Of a DNA stretch of 13,307 bases, positions 1 to 6,198 are shown one piece after another. How positions within the stretch are numbered: position 1 is the first letter of the stretch; each line of letters begins with the position of its first letter. The notes beneath the pieces were generated by a model, which was given only the letters and a program-made list of their open reading frames with translations, was not told the origin of the DNA and did not search any database. Origin of the DNA: JAXFQS01 sp034178815 (GTDB lineage Bacteria; Verrucomicrobiota; Kiritimatiellia; RFP12; DVOR01); NCBI GenBank assembly GCA_034178815.1, contig JAXFQS010000166.1, positions 1-13,307 of the forward strand, given 5' to 3'. Both the position numbers and the translations under genes were made by a program.

Positions 1-1536
1 TCGGATGAGATCGACCAGAGCGGCACGGGGTATCTTCGGCATCAGAAGCGGTTGCTCTGTCGCGACTTGGCGCGTCGGCTCAACGATCTTTCGGTGGCCT
101 GTCTCGGCGAAGACCGGGGGGCTGCGGTCGAGGGTTTCCTGCTGGCCCAGGAACTCGATCCGGAGAACCCCGCGATTCTCCTGAACCGCGCCGCGCTCAA
201 GGGTTCCGCCAGCCTTTCGGATGCCGAAGTGGCGCGCCTGTCCAAGGCCATCGCCGAGGCGGAGCGCTCCTTGCCCCGCTTCGCCGGACGCTGGGGGCGC
301 CTTGCGAGCGAATCCCTCTTCGAGGCCTTTGCCGCCGCGCCCGGCACCCGTCCGACGGCGCAGGACGCGCTTGAGACCATTCGCGCCCGCAAACTCGAAC
401 AGGCCGGCTGGCAGATTGTAAACCTAAACTTCTCCGAGGCCGAGAGGTTGGCACGATGGCTGATGGATCATGGCAAGAAAGAGGACCCAAAGGTGTGGAC
501 CTGTCTGGCCCTTTCCTTGGCAGGTCAGAAACAGCCCCAAGGCGCCAAAATGTGGATCGCCCGCGCCATCGCCAAAGGCTTCAGCGAGAAAGACCTCGCC
601 ACCGTCCAGGCCTTCCTCGACTACTGCATGGGCGACTACCCCCAGGCCCGCCGCCAACTCGAACGCGTCATCAAAGTCAACGCCGACGCCGCCCACTACA
701 TCGGACTGCGCGCCCGCCCCAAAGTCCTCCAAATCCTCGACGAACAGAGCGAAGAACTCCAGGCACTCGCCCTGCTCGCTGATGTTCTCTTCGCCCAGAA
801 ACGCCACCCCGAAGTCGAAGCCCTCGTCCTCCAGATGATGTGGGAAGCCACCCGCCGCAACACCCACCCCATCATCAGCCGCGTGCAAGGAGACCTCGCC
901 TTCGCCAAAGGCGACTACACCCTCGCCCGCGACCACTACCGCGTCGTCCTCGCCGCCACCCCAGACCACCGCAGAGCCCTCACCAGACTCCTCGAAGTAG
1001 ACCGCCGCATCGGCGATGTCGCCCAAGCCGCCACCGACGCCCGCGAAACCCTCTCCCGCCAGCCCCTGAGCCACCAAGCCCTCTGCCTCCTAGGCTACGC
1101 CTCAGCCAAAAGCGGCCAGACACCCCTCGCCAAAGACCTCCTCCTCCTGAGCAACCAAATCATACCCAACGCCGACGCCCAAGCCGAACTCGCACGCCTC
1201 GCCCTGGCCTCAGACGACCTCCCCCGCGCCAACCGCCTCCTCACCCAGGCGCTTGCCCTCGACCCCGAAAACGACCGCGCTTGGGCCGACCTAGCAACCC
1301 TCCGCCTGCGCGAAGGCAAAACCACCCAAGCCATGCAAGCCATCAACCGCGCCATCGCCATCCGAGACGACCTCGTCCTCCACCGCTTGGTCAAAGCCCG
1401 CATCCACCTCTCCCTCAAACAGTACGAAGAGGCTGCCTCCGTCGTCTTCCCCTATGTGGCGACTCGCGCCCACGAACCACGCCCCGTCCGCGACGAACTC
1501 GAATCCATCCTTGAGGCCATCCGCGCCGCGAAATAG
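1..1536 (+). CDS. Tetratricopeptide-repeat protein, 5' end cut by window
   Basis: The frame is open from base 1 to the TAG at 1534-1536, so the gene begins upstream. A TTG at 52 could be proposed as a start but has no ribosome site, and good coding sequence precedes it. About 511 residues are visible. The second half, roughly residues 290-470, shows helix-pair periodicity typical of TPRs, with repeated ends such as ALALDPEND and AIAIRDD and conserved small residues at the A/G positions. Near the start there is also AQELDPENPAIL, so repeats span most of the protein. No membrane segment is seen in the visible part. TPR proteins are protein-binding scaffolds and the partner cannot be told from sequence. 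The acyltransferase gene starts 6 bases after the stop, so an envelope-assembly role is possible but only an inference from position. The coding strand becomes very C-rich after about 480. Confidence 0.85.
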   Translation, partial: SDEIDQSGTGYLRHQKRLLCRDLARRLNDLSVACLGEDRGAAVEGFLLAQELDPENPAILLNRAALKGSASLSDAEVARLSKAIAEAERSLPRFAGRWGRLASESLFEAFAAAPGTRPTAQDALETIRARKLEQAGWQIVNLNFSEAERLARWLMDHGKKEDPKVWTCLALSLAGQKQPQGAKMWIARAIAKGFSEKDLATVQAFLDYCMGDYPQARRQLERVIKVNADAAHYIGLRARPKVLQILDEQSEELQALALLADVLFAQKRHPEVEALVLQMMWEATRRNTHPIISRVQGDLAFAKGDYTLARDHYRVVLAATPDHRRALTRLLEVDRRIGDVAQAATDARETLSRQPLSHQALCLLGYASAKSGQTPLAKDLLLLSNQIIPNADAQAELARLALASDDLPRANRLLTQALALDPENDRAWADLATLRLREGKTTQAMQAINRAIAIRDDLVLHRLVKARIHLSLKQYEEAASVVFPYVATRAHEPRPVRDELESILEAIRAAK

Positions 1537-1542
1537 CCCCCC

Positions 1543-2430
1543 ATGCTCCTCACCCTCCGCCACCTCATCGAATACGCCCTCTTCCGCCTCGCCTGGGGCC
1601 TCCTGCGCCTAATTCCCGAGCGCAAAGCCTACGCCGCGGGGCTATGGATCGGGCGCGTCGGAGCCCGCCTCGTGCCAAGACGCAAACGCATCGCCGTCTC
1701 CAACATTCTAGCGGCAGGCATCACCCAAGATGTCGCCGAAGCCGAGCGCATCGCTGTTCGCTCGATGGGCCATTTCATCGGCCACATACTCGAAACCATA
1801 CGCTCCGGCGACAAGGTCGCGGCGCACTGGCGAGACCATGTCGCTATCGAAATGTCGGATAGTTGGCTGGACTTCATCCAGGGCCACGACAAGCCGTTTA
1901 TGATTGTCTCCGGGCACTTGGGAACCTGGGAAGTCGCGGTACCGGTCATCTCCTCCTTTCGCCCGATGATCGCCATCGCCCAAATGATGCAGAACCCCTA
2001 TGTCGCACGCTTCATGCAGCGCAGCCATTTCCGCGGACGCATCACGGTCATTGGCAAGGAGCGGGGCTTTTCTGCTGGGGTGATGCGCCAGTGGCAACGC
2101 GAGAAGTCGGCACTGACCATCCTAATGGACCAGCGTGCGAGCGGGCGTTCCGGGGTGCGACTGCCCTTTTTCGGCAGGGAGACATTCGTGTATACTTCGC
2201 CGGCGCGGATTGCGCTCAAGAGCGGCTGCCCGATAATATTCGGGGCATTCGTCCGCGATGGTCTGTTGCACTACCGGATGTACTCGACGGATCCGCTTGA
2301 AATCGAACGAACGGGGGACTTTGACGAGGATGTGAAGCGGTTGACGGCGCTTTTGCTCAAGTGCCTTGAAGGGTGCATCCGGCGCTGGCCGGAGCAGTAC
2401 TTGTGGATGCACAATCGCTGGAAAGCGTGA
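1543..2430 (+). CDS. LpxL/HtrB-family lysophospholipid (lipid A) acyltransferase
   Basis: 295 residues, the usual length for LpxL/LpxM-type late acyltransferases, which transfer a fatty acyl chain to a lipid A precursor at the inner membrane. An N-terminal hydrophobic stretch (about residues 8-24) is followed by the catalytic HX4E box, H125-LGTW-E130. Further family blocks are MDQRASG near residue 196, RLPFFGRE near 206, a TSPARIALKSG stretch near 218, and a C-terminal PEQYLWMHNRWK. These order and space as in the family. The ATG at 1543 lies 6 bases after the TPR gene stop and no Shine-Dalgarno is evident, so translation may depend on readthrough of ribosomes from upstream. The stop shares one base with the next start (TGATG). 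The acyl donor and the exact acceptor position cannot be assigned. A role in acylating another glycolipid or peptidolipid is a possible alternative. Confidence 0.9.
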   Translation: MLLTLRHLIEYALFRLAWGLLRLIPERKAYAAGLWIGRVGARLVPRRKRIAVSNILAAGITQDVAEAERIAVRSMGHFIGHILETIRSGDKVAAHWRDHVAIEMSDSWLDFIQGHDKPFMIVSGHLGTWEVAVPVISSFRPMIAIAQMMQNPYVARFMQRSHFRGRITVIGKERGFSAGVMRQWQREKSALTILMDQRASGRSGVRLPFFGRETFVYTSPARIALKSGCPIIFGAFVRDGLLHYRMYSTDPLEIERTGDFDEDVKRLTALLLKCLEGCIRRWPEQYLWMHNRWKA

Positions 2431-2765
2431 TGGACGACTGGATTGACATTCGGCGCGACGAGGCGCACATTGCCCGCGAGCGCAGGAAGGCGAGGGAACT
2501 GAGGGCTTCTGACTGGTGGCGGCGGCAGTGTGCTGCGGGGGTGTGCCACTACTGCGGGAAAAAGGTGGGGGCGGAGCATCTGACAATGGATCACATTATA
2601 CCTGTGGCGCGGGGCGGCCGGAGCGTGCGCTCGAATGTGGTTCCCGCCTGCGAGGCGTGCAACAAGTCGAAAGCCGCGGTCACGCCCGCGGAGCAGATTC
2701 TCTCCCAGCTCTTTCCCGAGGGAGCCCCTGTCGACTGGCCGGAAAACGATCCTGAGGAGGCGTGA
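2430..2765 (+). CDS. Small HNH endonuclease-domain protein
   Basis: 111 residues from the ATG at 2430, which overlaps the previous stop as TGATG. A start farther upstream in the same frame would lie deep inside the acyltransferase gene. The protein has a charged, arginine-rich helix (about residues 8-33). A compact HNH fold with a zinc ribbon follows: C39-HY-C42, the core MDHIIPVARGG with D54-H55, the SN pair at 68-69, and C74-EA-C77 followed by N78-K79. HNH domains cut DNA with a single metal ion. This stand-alone 5methylcytosine-McrA-like layout is widespread in bacteria and its biological role is mostly unknown. There is no adjacent methylase, intron or phage gene, so restriction, homing or packaging roles are not supported here. 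It is locked between the acyltransferase and yggS by overlapping or near-overlapping ends, which suggests co-transcription. Confidence 0.88.
   Translation: MDDWIDIRRDEAHIARERRKARELRASDWWRRQCAAGVCHYCGKKVGAEHLTMDHIIPVARGGRSVRSNVVPACEACNKSKAAVTPAEQILSQLFPEGAPVDWPENDPEEA
2754..2760 (+). promoter_or_regulatory. Shine-Dalgarno of yggS
   Basis: GAGGAGG lies 7 bases before the ATG at 2768. It decides the start in favour of ATG 2768 over a GTG at 2762, which would leave no spacing. Confidence 0.75.
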
Positions 2766-2767
2766 GA

Positions 2768-3490
2768 ATGGATTCGATTGCCGATTTGCTTGAGCGCGTG
2801 CGCGAGCGCATCGAAGGGGCCTGTTCCCGTTCGGGGCGCGCCCCGGAAGAGGTGCAGGTTTTGGCCGTGACGAAGACGCACGGGCCGGATGTGGTACGAG
2901 AGGCTTTTGAGGCGGGGCTTGGCATTGCGGCGGAGAACAAGGTGCAGGAGGCGGCCTGGAAGATACCCGAATCTCCGCCCGGTGTGGAGTGGCATCTGAT
3001 TGGCCACTTGCAGCGCAATAAAGTCCGCGCGGCGCTGGAGTACTTCACCTGCATCCATTCGGTCGACTCTCCCGAACTGGTGCGTCGCCTCGACGCGCTT
3101 GCGGGCGAATGCGGCAAGCGCCCCGAAATCCTCCTGGAGGTCAATGTCTCGGGCGAGTCCACCAAATTCGGGCTCAAACCCGACGCCCTTCCGGAAACAA
3201 TCGAAGCGGCGCTTGAGGCGCGCAACCTGACCCTCACGGGATTGATGACCATGGCTCCCTTCTCGCCCGAGCCTGAGGATGCCCGCCCCGTTTTCCGTGC
3301 CCTCCGCCAGTTGCGCGACAGCATGGAGGCACGCTACGCCATTGCCCTCCCGAGGCTCTCGATGGGGATGAGTGGAGACTTCGAGGTCGCGGTCGAAGAG
3401 GGCGCCACCTGGCTCCGTCTGGGCACCGTGCTCTTCGGCCAGCGTCCCAAATACCGCCCGTCGCCGATTGTCGAGAACTTCGAACCCTGA
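2768..3490 (+). CDS. yggS: YggS/PLPBP pyridoxal-phosphate homeostasis protein
   Basis: 240 residues, close to the 230-240 usual for the family. This is the one-domain TIM-barrel PLP-binding protein that buffers free pyridoxal 5'-phosphate and has no proven enzymatic activity. The PLP lysine is K36 in AVTKTHGP. Other family blocks are WHLIGHLQRNK, the serine in IHSVDS, FGLKP, LTGLMTMAPF, and the phosphate-binding end LSMGMSGDFEVA followed by WLRLGTVLFGQR. The usual GENYVQE box is changed to AENKVQEA, a mild divergence. The ATG at 2768 follows the HNH gene stop by two bases, with a strong ribosome site in the HNH 3' end. It is the last gene of this run, because a strong hairpin follows 24 bases after the stop. 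The coding strand changes from G-rich to C-rich around 3060-3100, inside the gene. Confidence 0.95.
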   Translation: MDSIADLLERVRERIEGACSRSGRAPEEVQVLAVTKTHGPDVVREAFEAGLGIAAENKVQEAAWKIPESPPGVEWHLIGHLQRNKVRAALEYFTCIHSVDSPELVRRLDALAGECGKRPEILLEVNVSGESTKFGLKPDALPETIEAALEARNLTLTGLMTMAPFSPEPEDARPVFRALRQLRDSMEARYAIALPRLSMGMSGDFEVAVEEGATWLRLGTVLFGQRPKYRPSPIVENFEP

Positions 3491-3513
3491 CCCTTCCAAC
3501 CATTCCCCGAAAA

Positions 3514-3560
3514 GAATCGCCGCAAGGAGCGCCCAACCGGGCAACTCTTTGCGGCGATTC
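3514..3560 (+). terminator. Strong hairpin after yggS, terminator-like
   Basis: Arms 3514-3529 (GAATCGCCGCAAGGAG) and 3545-3560 (CTCTTTGCGGCGATTC) pair over 16 positions with one G-T wobble. Inside the loop a second small stem forms (GCCC 3531-3534 with GGGC 3539-3542). It begins 24 bases after the yggS stop. There is no T-run after it, so it may stop polymerase poorly by itself and act instead as an mRNA 3' stabiliser or a factor-assisted terminator. Confidence 0.6.
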
Positions 3561-3581
3561 CTGTTCGTGACTTGCCTTCGC

Positions 3582-3593
3582 AGGTTGCAACCT
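3582..3593. repeat. AGGT-N4-ACCT repeat, perfect palindrome copy
   Basis: AGGTTGCAACCT is identical to its own reverse complement. It is one of six AGGT-N4-ACCT copies in this window, and the only one with a fully symmetric centre. Confidence 0.6.
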
Positions 3594-3771
3594 CTCGCTT
3601 CGTGAATCCTTTACGCCGTTTGGGCTTCCGCGCCGATTCCTGAATCGAACATTCTCGAAGTTCCCTCTCTCCGACGCGGTCGGTCAGAAGTTCGTTTCCA
3701 ACCGGCGGGAACTCCCGGGGCAAGACCTTCTCTTGAGGGCAACGCCATCTCTTGCCGCGCGCTCATCCGGC

Positions 3772-3788
3772 AACTTTTTTCAAAAGTT
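3772..3788. repeat. A/T-rich hairpin
   Basis: AACTTTT and AAAAGTT form a perfect 7-bp stem around TTC. It stands out against the GC-rich surroundings. Read on the minus strand it is not followed by a useful U-tract, so a terminator role is weak. Confidence 0.4.
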
Positions 3789-3833
3789 TCCTGTTTAGCC
3801 GAATAGTGGAAGGTAGGCTGGATAGGGCAGGAG

Positions 3834-3845
3834 AGGTTGGCACCT
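3834..3845. repeat. AGGT-N4-ACCT repeat copy
   Basis: AGGTTGGCACCT, identical to the copy at 9197-9208 inside the tatA/B gene. It is preceded by GGCAGGAG and followed by TCTGGGGGAGGG, so the match to the tatA/B copy is limited to the core. Confidence 0.6.
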
Positions 3846-3901
3846 TCTGGGGGAGGGAATAGGCACCAGTCGGATGCGGAGGCAGGCAGGAATTCGCCCT
3901 A

Positions 3902-3915
3902 AAGGTACACACCTT
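3902..3915. repeat. AGGT-N4-ACCT repeat copy with 5-bp arms
   Basis: AAGGT-ACAC-ACCTT, a perfect 5-bp inverted repeat with a 4-base centre, 57 bases after the previous copy. Confidence 0.55.
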
Positions 3916-3936
3916 CGCCACCAATTGCTGCCCCAC

Positions 3937-3951
3937 ACCGAGAGGCTCGGT
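3937..3951. repeat. Short perfect hairpin
   Basis: ACCGAG and CTCGGT pair over 6 bp around AGG. No T-run follows. Confidence 0.4.
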
Positions 3952-3985
3952 CGGGGATGGGGGTGACTCCGGCTGTAGCACCAGG

Positions 3986-4071
3986 GGCGTTTCGGCACGG
4001 GCTTCATCCAGAGTCACCTCCGACCGTTTAACCGCCCGCATCATTGGCGCGCGCGGCGTTTCGGCAAGGGC
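3986..4071. repeat. 17-bp direct repeat, 69-bp period
   Basis: GGCGTTTCGGCACGGGC at 3986-4002 recurs with one mismatch as GGCGTTTCGGCAAGGGC at 4055-4071. An 8-bp inverted repeat (3962-3969 with 4011-4018) brackets the first copy. Confidence 0.55.
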
Positions 4072-4093
4072 ATCCCCAAGGGGCGCGGCCTGA

Positions 4094-4109
4094 TGCCAAT
4101 CTTTTGGCA
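4094..4109. repeat. Hairpin just upstream of arsR promoter
   Basis: TGCCAA-TCTT-TTGGCA, a perfect 6-bp stem with a 4-base loop, ending 26 bases before the -35 box. It could be a weak terminator for readthrough from upstream or a second regulator site. Neither is proven. Confidence 0.4.
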
Positions 4110-4135
4110 AACTTGCCGGGGTCGGGGGAATTTGC

Positions 4136-4164
4136 TTGACATGATTTAGCAGTTTTGCTAAATT
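4136..4164 (+). promoter_or_regulatory. Sigma-70-type promoter of the arsR operon
   Basis: A consensus -35 TTGACA (4136-4141) and a -10 TAAATT (4159-4164) are separated by exactly 17 bases. The spacer and -10 are covered by the arsR operator. The transcript would start near 4171, just before the ribosome site. Confidence 0.85.
4144..4163. promoter_or_regulatory. Perfect inverted-repeat operator for the ArsR repressor
   Basis: ATTTAGCA (4144-4151) and TGCTAAAT (4156-4163) form a perfect 8-bp dyad around GTTT. It fills the spacer and reaches into the -10 box, the classic place for an ArsR/SmtB dimer to block polymerase. The regulator gene begins 27 bases downstream, so autorepression relieved by metal binding is the simplest reading. 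Confidence 0.85.
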
Positions 4165-4173
4165 GCAAAACAC

Positions 4174-4180
4174 AAGGAGG
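4174..4180 (+). promoter_or_regulatory. Shine-Dalgarno of arsR
   Basis: AAGGAGG, 9 bases before ATG 4190. It argues for this ATG over a TTG at 4163, which would lie inside the operator and at the -10 box. Confidence 0.8.
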
Positions 4181-4189
4181 TTGATTCCA

Positions 4190-4489
4190 ATGGAACGGTA
4201 CAATCGAAAGGCGCTCCGCCCGGAGGCAGATTTTTTCAAGGCCCTCGGACACCCGACACGGCTCTGGATTGTGCGGCAACTGCTCGACTCGGAGCACTGC
4301 GTCTGTGAGTTCGTCGCCGCCGTGGGAGACGAGTTTCCGACCATTAGCCGCCACCTCGCAGTCCTGCGCGAGGCGGGGGTGGTTGTCGACGAACGGCGCG
4401 GCCAGTCGGTCTACTACCGCCTCTGCTGTCCCTGCCTGCGAAATCTTCTGGACTGCCTCAACCATCGTGCCGGAAAGGAGGCCAAGTGA
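4190..4489 (+). CDS. arsR: ArsR/SmtB-family metal(loid)-responsive repressor
   Basis: 99 residues, the usual size of this winged-helix family. ALGHPTRLWIVRQLL is the family opening (about residues 20-34). The DNA-reading helix is around FPTISRHLAVLREAGVV (about 57-73), and the beta-wing is DERRGQSVYYRL. A C-V-C pair in EHCVCEF (about residues 39-41) sits where As(III)- or Cd/Pb-sensing members carry ELCVC. A second thiol cluster, CCPC, lies near residue 83 and another cysteine follows at the C-terminus. These thiols suggest a soft metal or metalloid ligand, but the exact metal cannot be read. The gene follows a promoter with a matching operator, and its TGA overlaps the permease ATG (TGATG), so it heads a four-gene operon that it probably represses itself. 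Confidence 0.93.
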   Translation: MERYNRKALRPEADFFKALGHPTRLWIVRQLLDSEHCVCEFVAAVGDEFPTISRHLAVLREAGVVVDERRGQSVYYRLCCPCLRNLLDCLNHRAGKEAK

Positions 4490-5460
4490 TGGGCGCGTTT
4501 ACGGCACTGGCAGACCTCGTCGCCTACGGACTCCTGGGGCTCGAGCGCGGCGCCCCGCTGGGGAAGTCGGTGCACTTCTTCATCGAGGACACCACCAAGA
4601 TTTTCGCCCTGCTCTCGGCACTGGTCTTCGTCGTCGCCTTCCTTCGCGCCGGGGTGGATGCCGAGCGCATCCGACAGTGGCTCTCGGGGCGCAACCGCCT
4701 GCTCTGCTACCTTCTGGCCGCCCTGCTCGGCGCCCTCACCCCCTTCTGCTCCTGCTCCTCGATTCCCCTCTTCCTAGGCTTCGCCGCCGCGCGCATTCCA
4801 ATAGGAATCGCCCTCTGCTTTCTTATCGTCTCACCCGCAATCAACGAAGCCGCCGTGGCGATGCTGGGCGGGGCTCTGGGGTGGCGGTTGACAGCAGTCT
4901 ATGTCGCGCTCGGGCTCCTCTCGGGCGTGTTGGGGGGAATCTTCTTCGATGCCATCAAGGCAGAACGCTACCTCGCGCGCGACCTCCTTTCGATTCCGCC
5001 CGTGCCCGCCTCCTGCGCCTGCGCAGGGGCACGACTCCGCCCCGCTTTCGCTCAGCGCCTAGCCTTCGCCAAGGCTGAAACCCGCGCGATTTTCGCCCGC
5101 CTGTGGCTCTGGATTCTAGGCGGCATCGCGCTCGGCGCGGGGCTACACGGCTACCTCCCTGACGGGTGGATTGCGGCTCGATTGGGGGGCGGGGAATGGT
5201 GGAGCGTACCCCTTGCCGTCGCGCTGGGGATACCAACCTATGCCAACGCCACAACGGTTATTCCCGTGGCTGGAGAGTTGATTCGCCAGGGTCTGCCGGT
5301 CGGTACCGCCTTCGCCTTTATGCTCTCGACGGCGGCGGCGTCGGTTCCCGAGTTCGTGATGCTGCGCAAGGTGCTCTCGCCGCGCCTTCTGGCGTTGTTT
5401 GGCGGGTGGTTGATGGTCTGCTTCACGCTCATCGGATGGTTGCTCAACCTCTTTGGATAA
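4489..5460 (+). CDS. ArsP/DUF318-family permease
   Basis: 323 residues from ATG 4489. A GTG at 4486 would add one residue, but AAAGGAGG at 4474-4481 fits the ATG better. About eight hydrophobic segments are visible. The family signature TPFCSCSSIPLFLGF lies at residues 84-98, followed by SPAINEAAVAML near 115. A second half-signature, IPTYANATTVIPVAGELI, starts near 249, with SVPEFVMLRKVL near 285. This permease family (Pfam ArsP_1) includes the organoarsenical exporter ArsP, but this subtype, usually found beside small thioredoxins, has no settled substrate. A cytoplasmic or periplasmic loop near residue 175 carries a CACAG cysteine pair that could hold a soft metal. The gene sits between the repressor and the thioredoxin-fold protein, so export of an arsenical, or of another metal or thiol-reactive compound, is inferred. 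Confidence 0.88.
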   Translation: MGAFTALADLVAYGLLGLERGAPLGKSVHFFIEDTTKIFALLSALVFVVAFLRAGVDAERIRQWLSGRNRLLCYLLAALLGALTPFCSCSSIPLFLGFAAARIPIGIALCFLIVSPAINEAAVAMLGGALGWRLTAVYVALGLLSGVLGGIFFDAIKAERYLARDLLSIPPVPASCACAGARLRPAFAQRLAFAKAETRAIFARLWLWILGGIALGAGLHGYLPDGWIAARLGGGEWWSVPLAVALGIPTYANATTVIPVAGELIRQGLPVGTAFAFMLSTAAASVPEFVMLRKVLSPRLLALFGGWLMVCFTLIGWLLNLFG

Positions 5461-5475
5461 GGAAAGGAACGGGAT

Positions 5476-6198
5476 ATGGTGATACGCATCTACGGCCCTG
5501 GCTGCGGGAAGTGCCGGGCGCTTGCCGAACGCGTCCAGGGCATTCTTGACTGCTCAGGAATCGAGGCCTCTGTCGAGAAGGTGTCCGAGCTCGGGCAAAT
5601 CGTCAATCGCGGGGTTTTGATGACGCCTGCGCTTGAGATTGACGGGCGGATTGTCTCCTCGGGGCGCCTTCCAGAGGTGGCCGAACTTGTCCGGCTTATA
5701 CCCGGTTCGCATCTGCCTGAGGAAGGCCTCGGAACACCGAAAAGAGCCCGCTGGAAGGCACTGTTGGCAGTGGCACTGCTGTTGCTGGCGGCGGCGGGCG
5801 TGGCCGTGCCGGCCCTGCGCGAGTGCCCATCGGAGCAGCCTCCGGATGCTGCGCAAGCGACCTGTCCGGAGGGGGCGGTCGGGGTCTACTGGTTCCATCG
5901 AACCCGGCGCTGTCCGACCTGCAATCGCATCGAAGCTGCGGTGCGCCAGACGCTTGGCGATGCCTTTCCCGAGGAAGTTGCCAAGGGCCTCGTCGTCTTC
6001 CGCTCGGTCAATCTCGACGCGCCGGAGAATCGCCCCTTCGTCGACCGTTTCCAGTTGACCTCCGGCACGCTGGTTATCCAGCGCGGCGACCGATTCGAAC
6101 GGATGGATGAGGTCTGGCGGTTGGTACGGGACGAACCCGCGCTCGCCAACCGTCTGTGCACGCGCCTGCGTACCTTTCTGACCCCGGGATTGCCATGA
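5476..6198 (+). CDS. arsF: Fused ArsE-like thioredoxin, membrane segment and ArsF-like thioredoxin-fold protein
   Basis: 240 residues. Residues 1-75 match the small glutaredoxin-like 'redox-active disulfide protein 2' fold: IYGPGC10-GK-C13, then LMTPALEIDGRIVSSG with the cis-proline at 51. Residues about 94-113 are one strong hydrophobic helix after a basic KRARWK stretch. Residues 135-236 match the ArsF family: VYWFHRTRRC146-PT-C149-NRIEAAV, a VNLDAPENRPFVDRFQL block, and DEVWRLVRDEPA. In the ArsEFG system of Shewanella, as I recall it, ArsE and ArsF are proposed to reduce nitro groups of aromatic arsenicals. The N-in topology suggested by the basic flank would put CGKC in the cytoplasm and CPTC in the periplasm. 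A ribosome site AAAGGAA (5463-5469) precedes the ATG, and the stop overlaps arsG by ATGA. The domain calls are firm; the substrate is inferred. Confidence 0.8.
   Translation: MVIRIYGPGCGKCRALAERVQGILDCSGIEASVEKVSELGQIVNRGVLMTPALEIDGRIVSSGRLPEVAELVRLIPGSHLPEEGLGTPKRARWKALLAVALLLLAAAGVAVPALRECPSEQPPDAAQATCPEGAVGVYWFHRTRRCPTCNRIEAAVRQTLGDAFPEEVAKGLVVFRSVNLDAPENRPFVDRFQLTSGTLVIQRGDRFERMDEVWRLVRDEPALANRLCTRLRTFLTPGLP

Larger units (their letters stand above)
3491..4189 (+). other. 700-bp non-coding region between yggS and arsR
   Basis: No reading frame on either strand has family motifs, a ribosome site and plausible composition. The region holds, in order: the post-yggS hairpin (3514-3560), a perfect 12-bp palindrome (3582-3593), a CGGGA-AC-TCCCG hairpin (3706-3717), an A/T-rich hairpin (3772-3788), two more AGGT-N4-ACCT repeats (3834-3845, 3903-3914), a 6-bp stem (3937-3951), an 8-bp inverted repeat GGTGACTC/GAGTCACC (3962-3969 and 4011-4018), a 17-bp direct repeat (3986-4002, 4055-4071), a hairpin (4094-4109), and the arsR promoter. 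It looks like decayed repeat sequence plus a control region. A structured RNA cannot be excluded. Confidence 0.6.

Noticed and set aside
52..54. TTG as the start of the first TPR gene
   Set aside because: The same frame is open back to base 1 with coding-like sequence and no ribosome site precedes the TTG, so the gene is taken as cut by the window edge.
2430..2765. HNH gene as a homing endonuclease or restriction enzyme
   Set aside because: There is no intron, intein, methylase or phage gene beside it, and it is translationally tied to housekeeping neighbours.
4163..4165. TTG as the start of arsR
   Set aside because: It lies in the -10 box and operator. ATG 4190 has a consensus ribosome site.
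3763..4344. Minus-strand frame across the yggS-arsR gap
   Set aside because: It runs through the arsR promoter, operator and gene start, has no ribosome site, and reads through the repeats. The low-complexity, proline-rich product shows no family signal.
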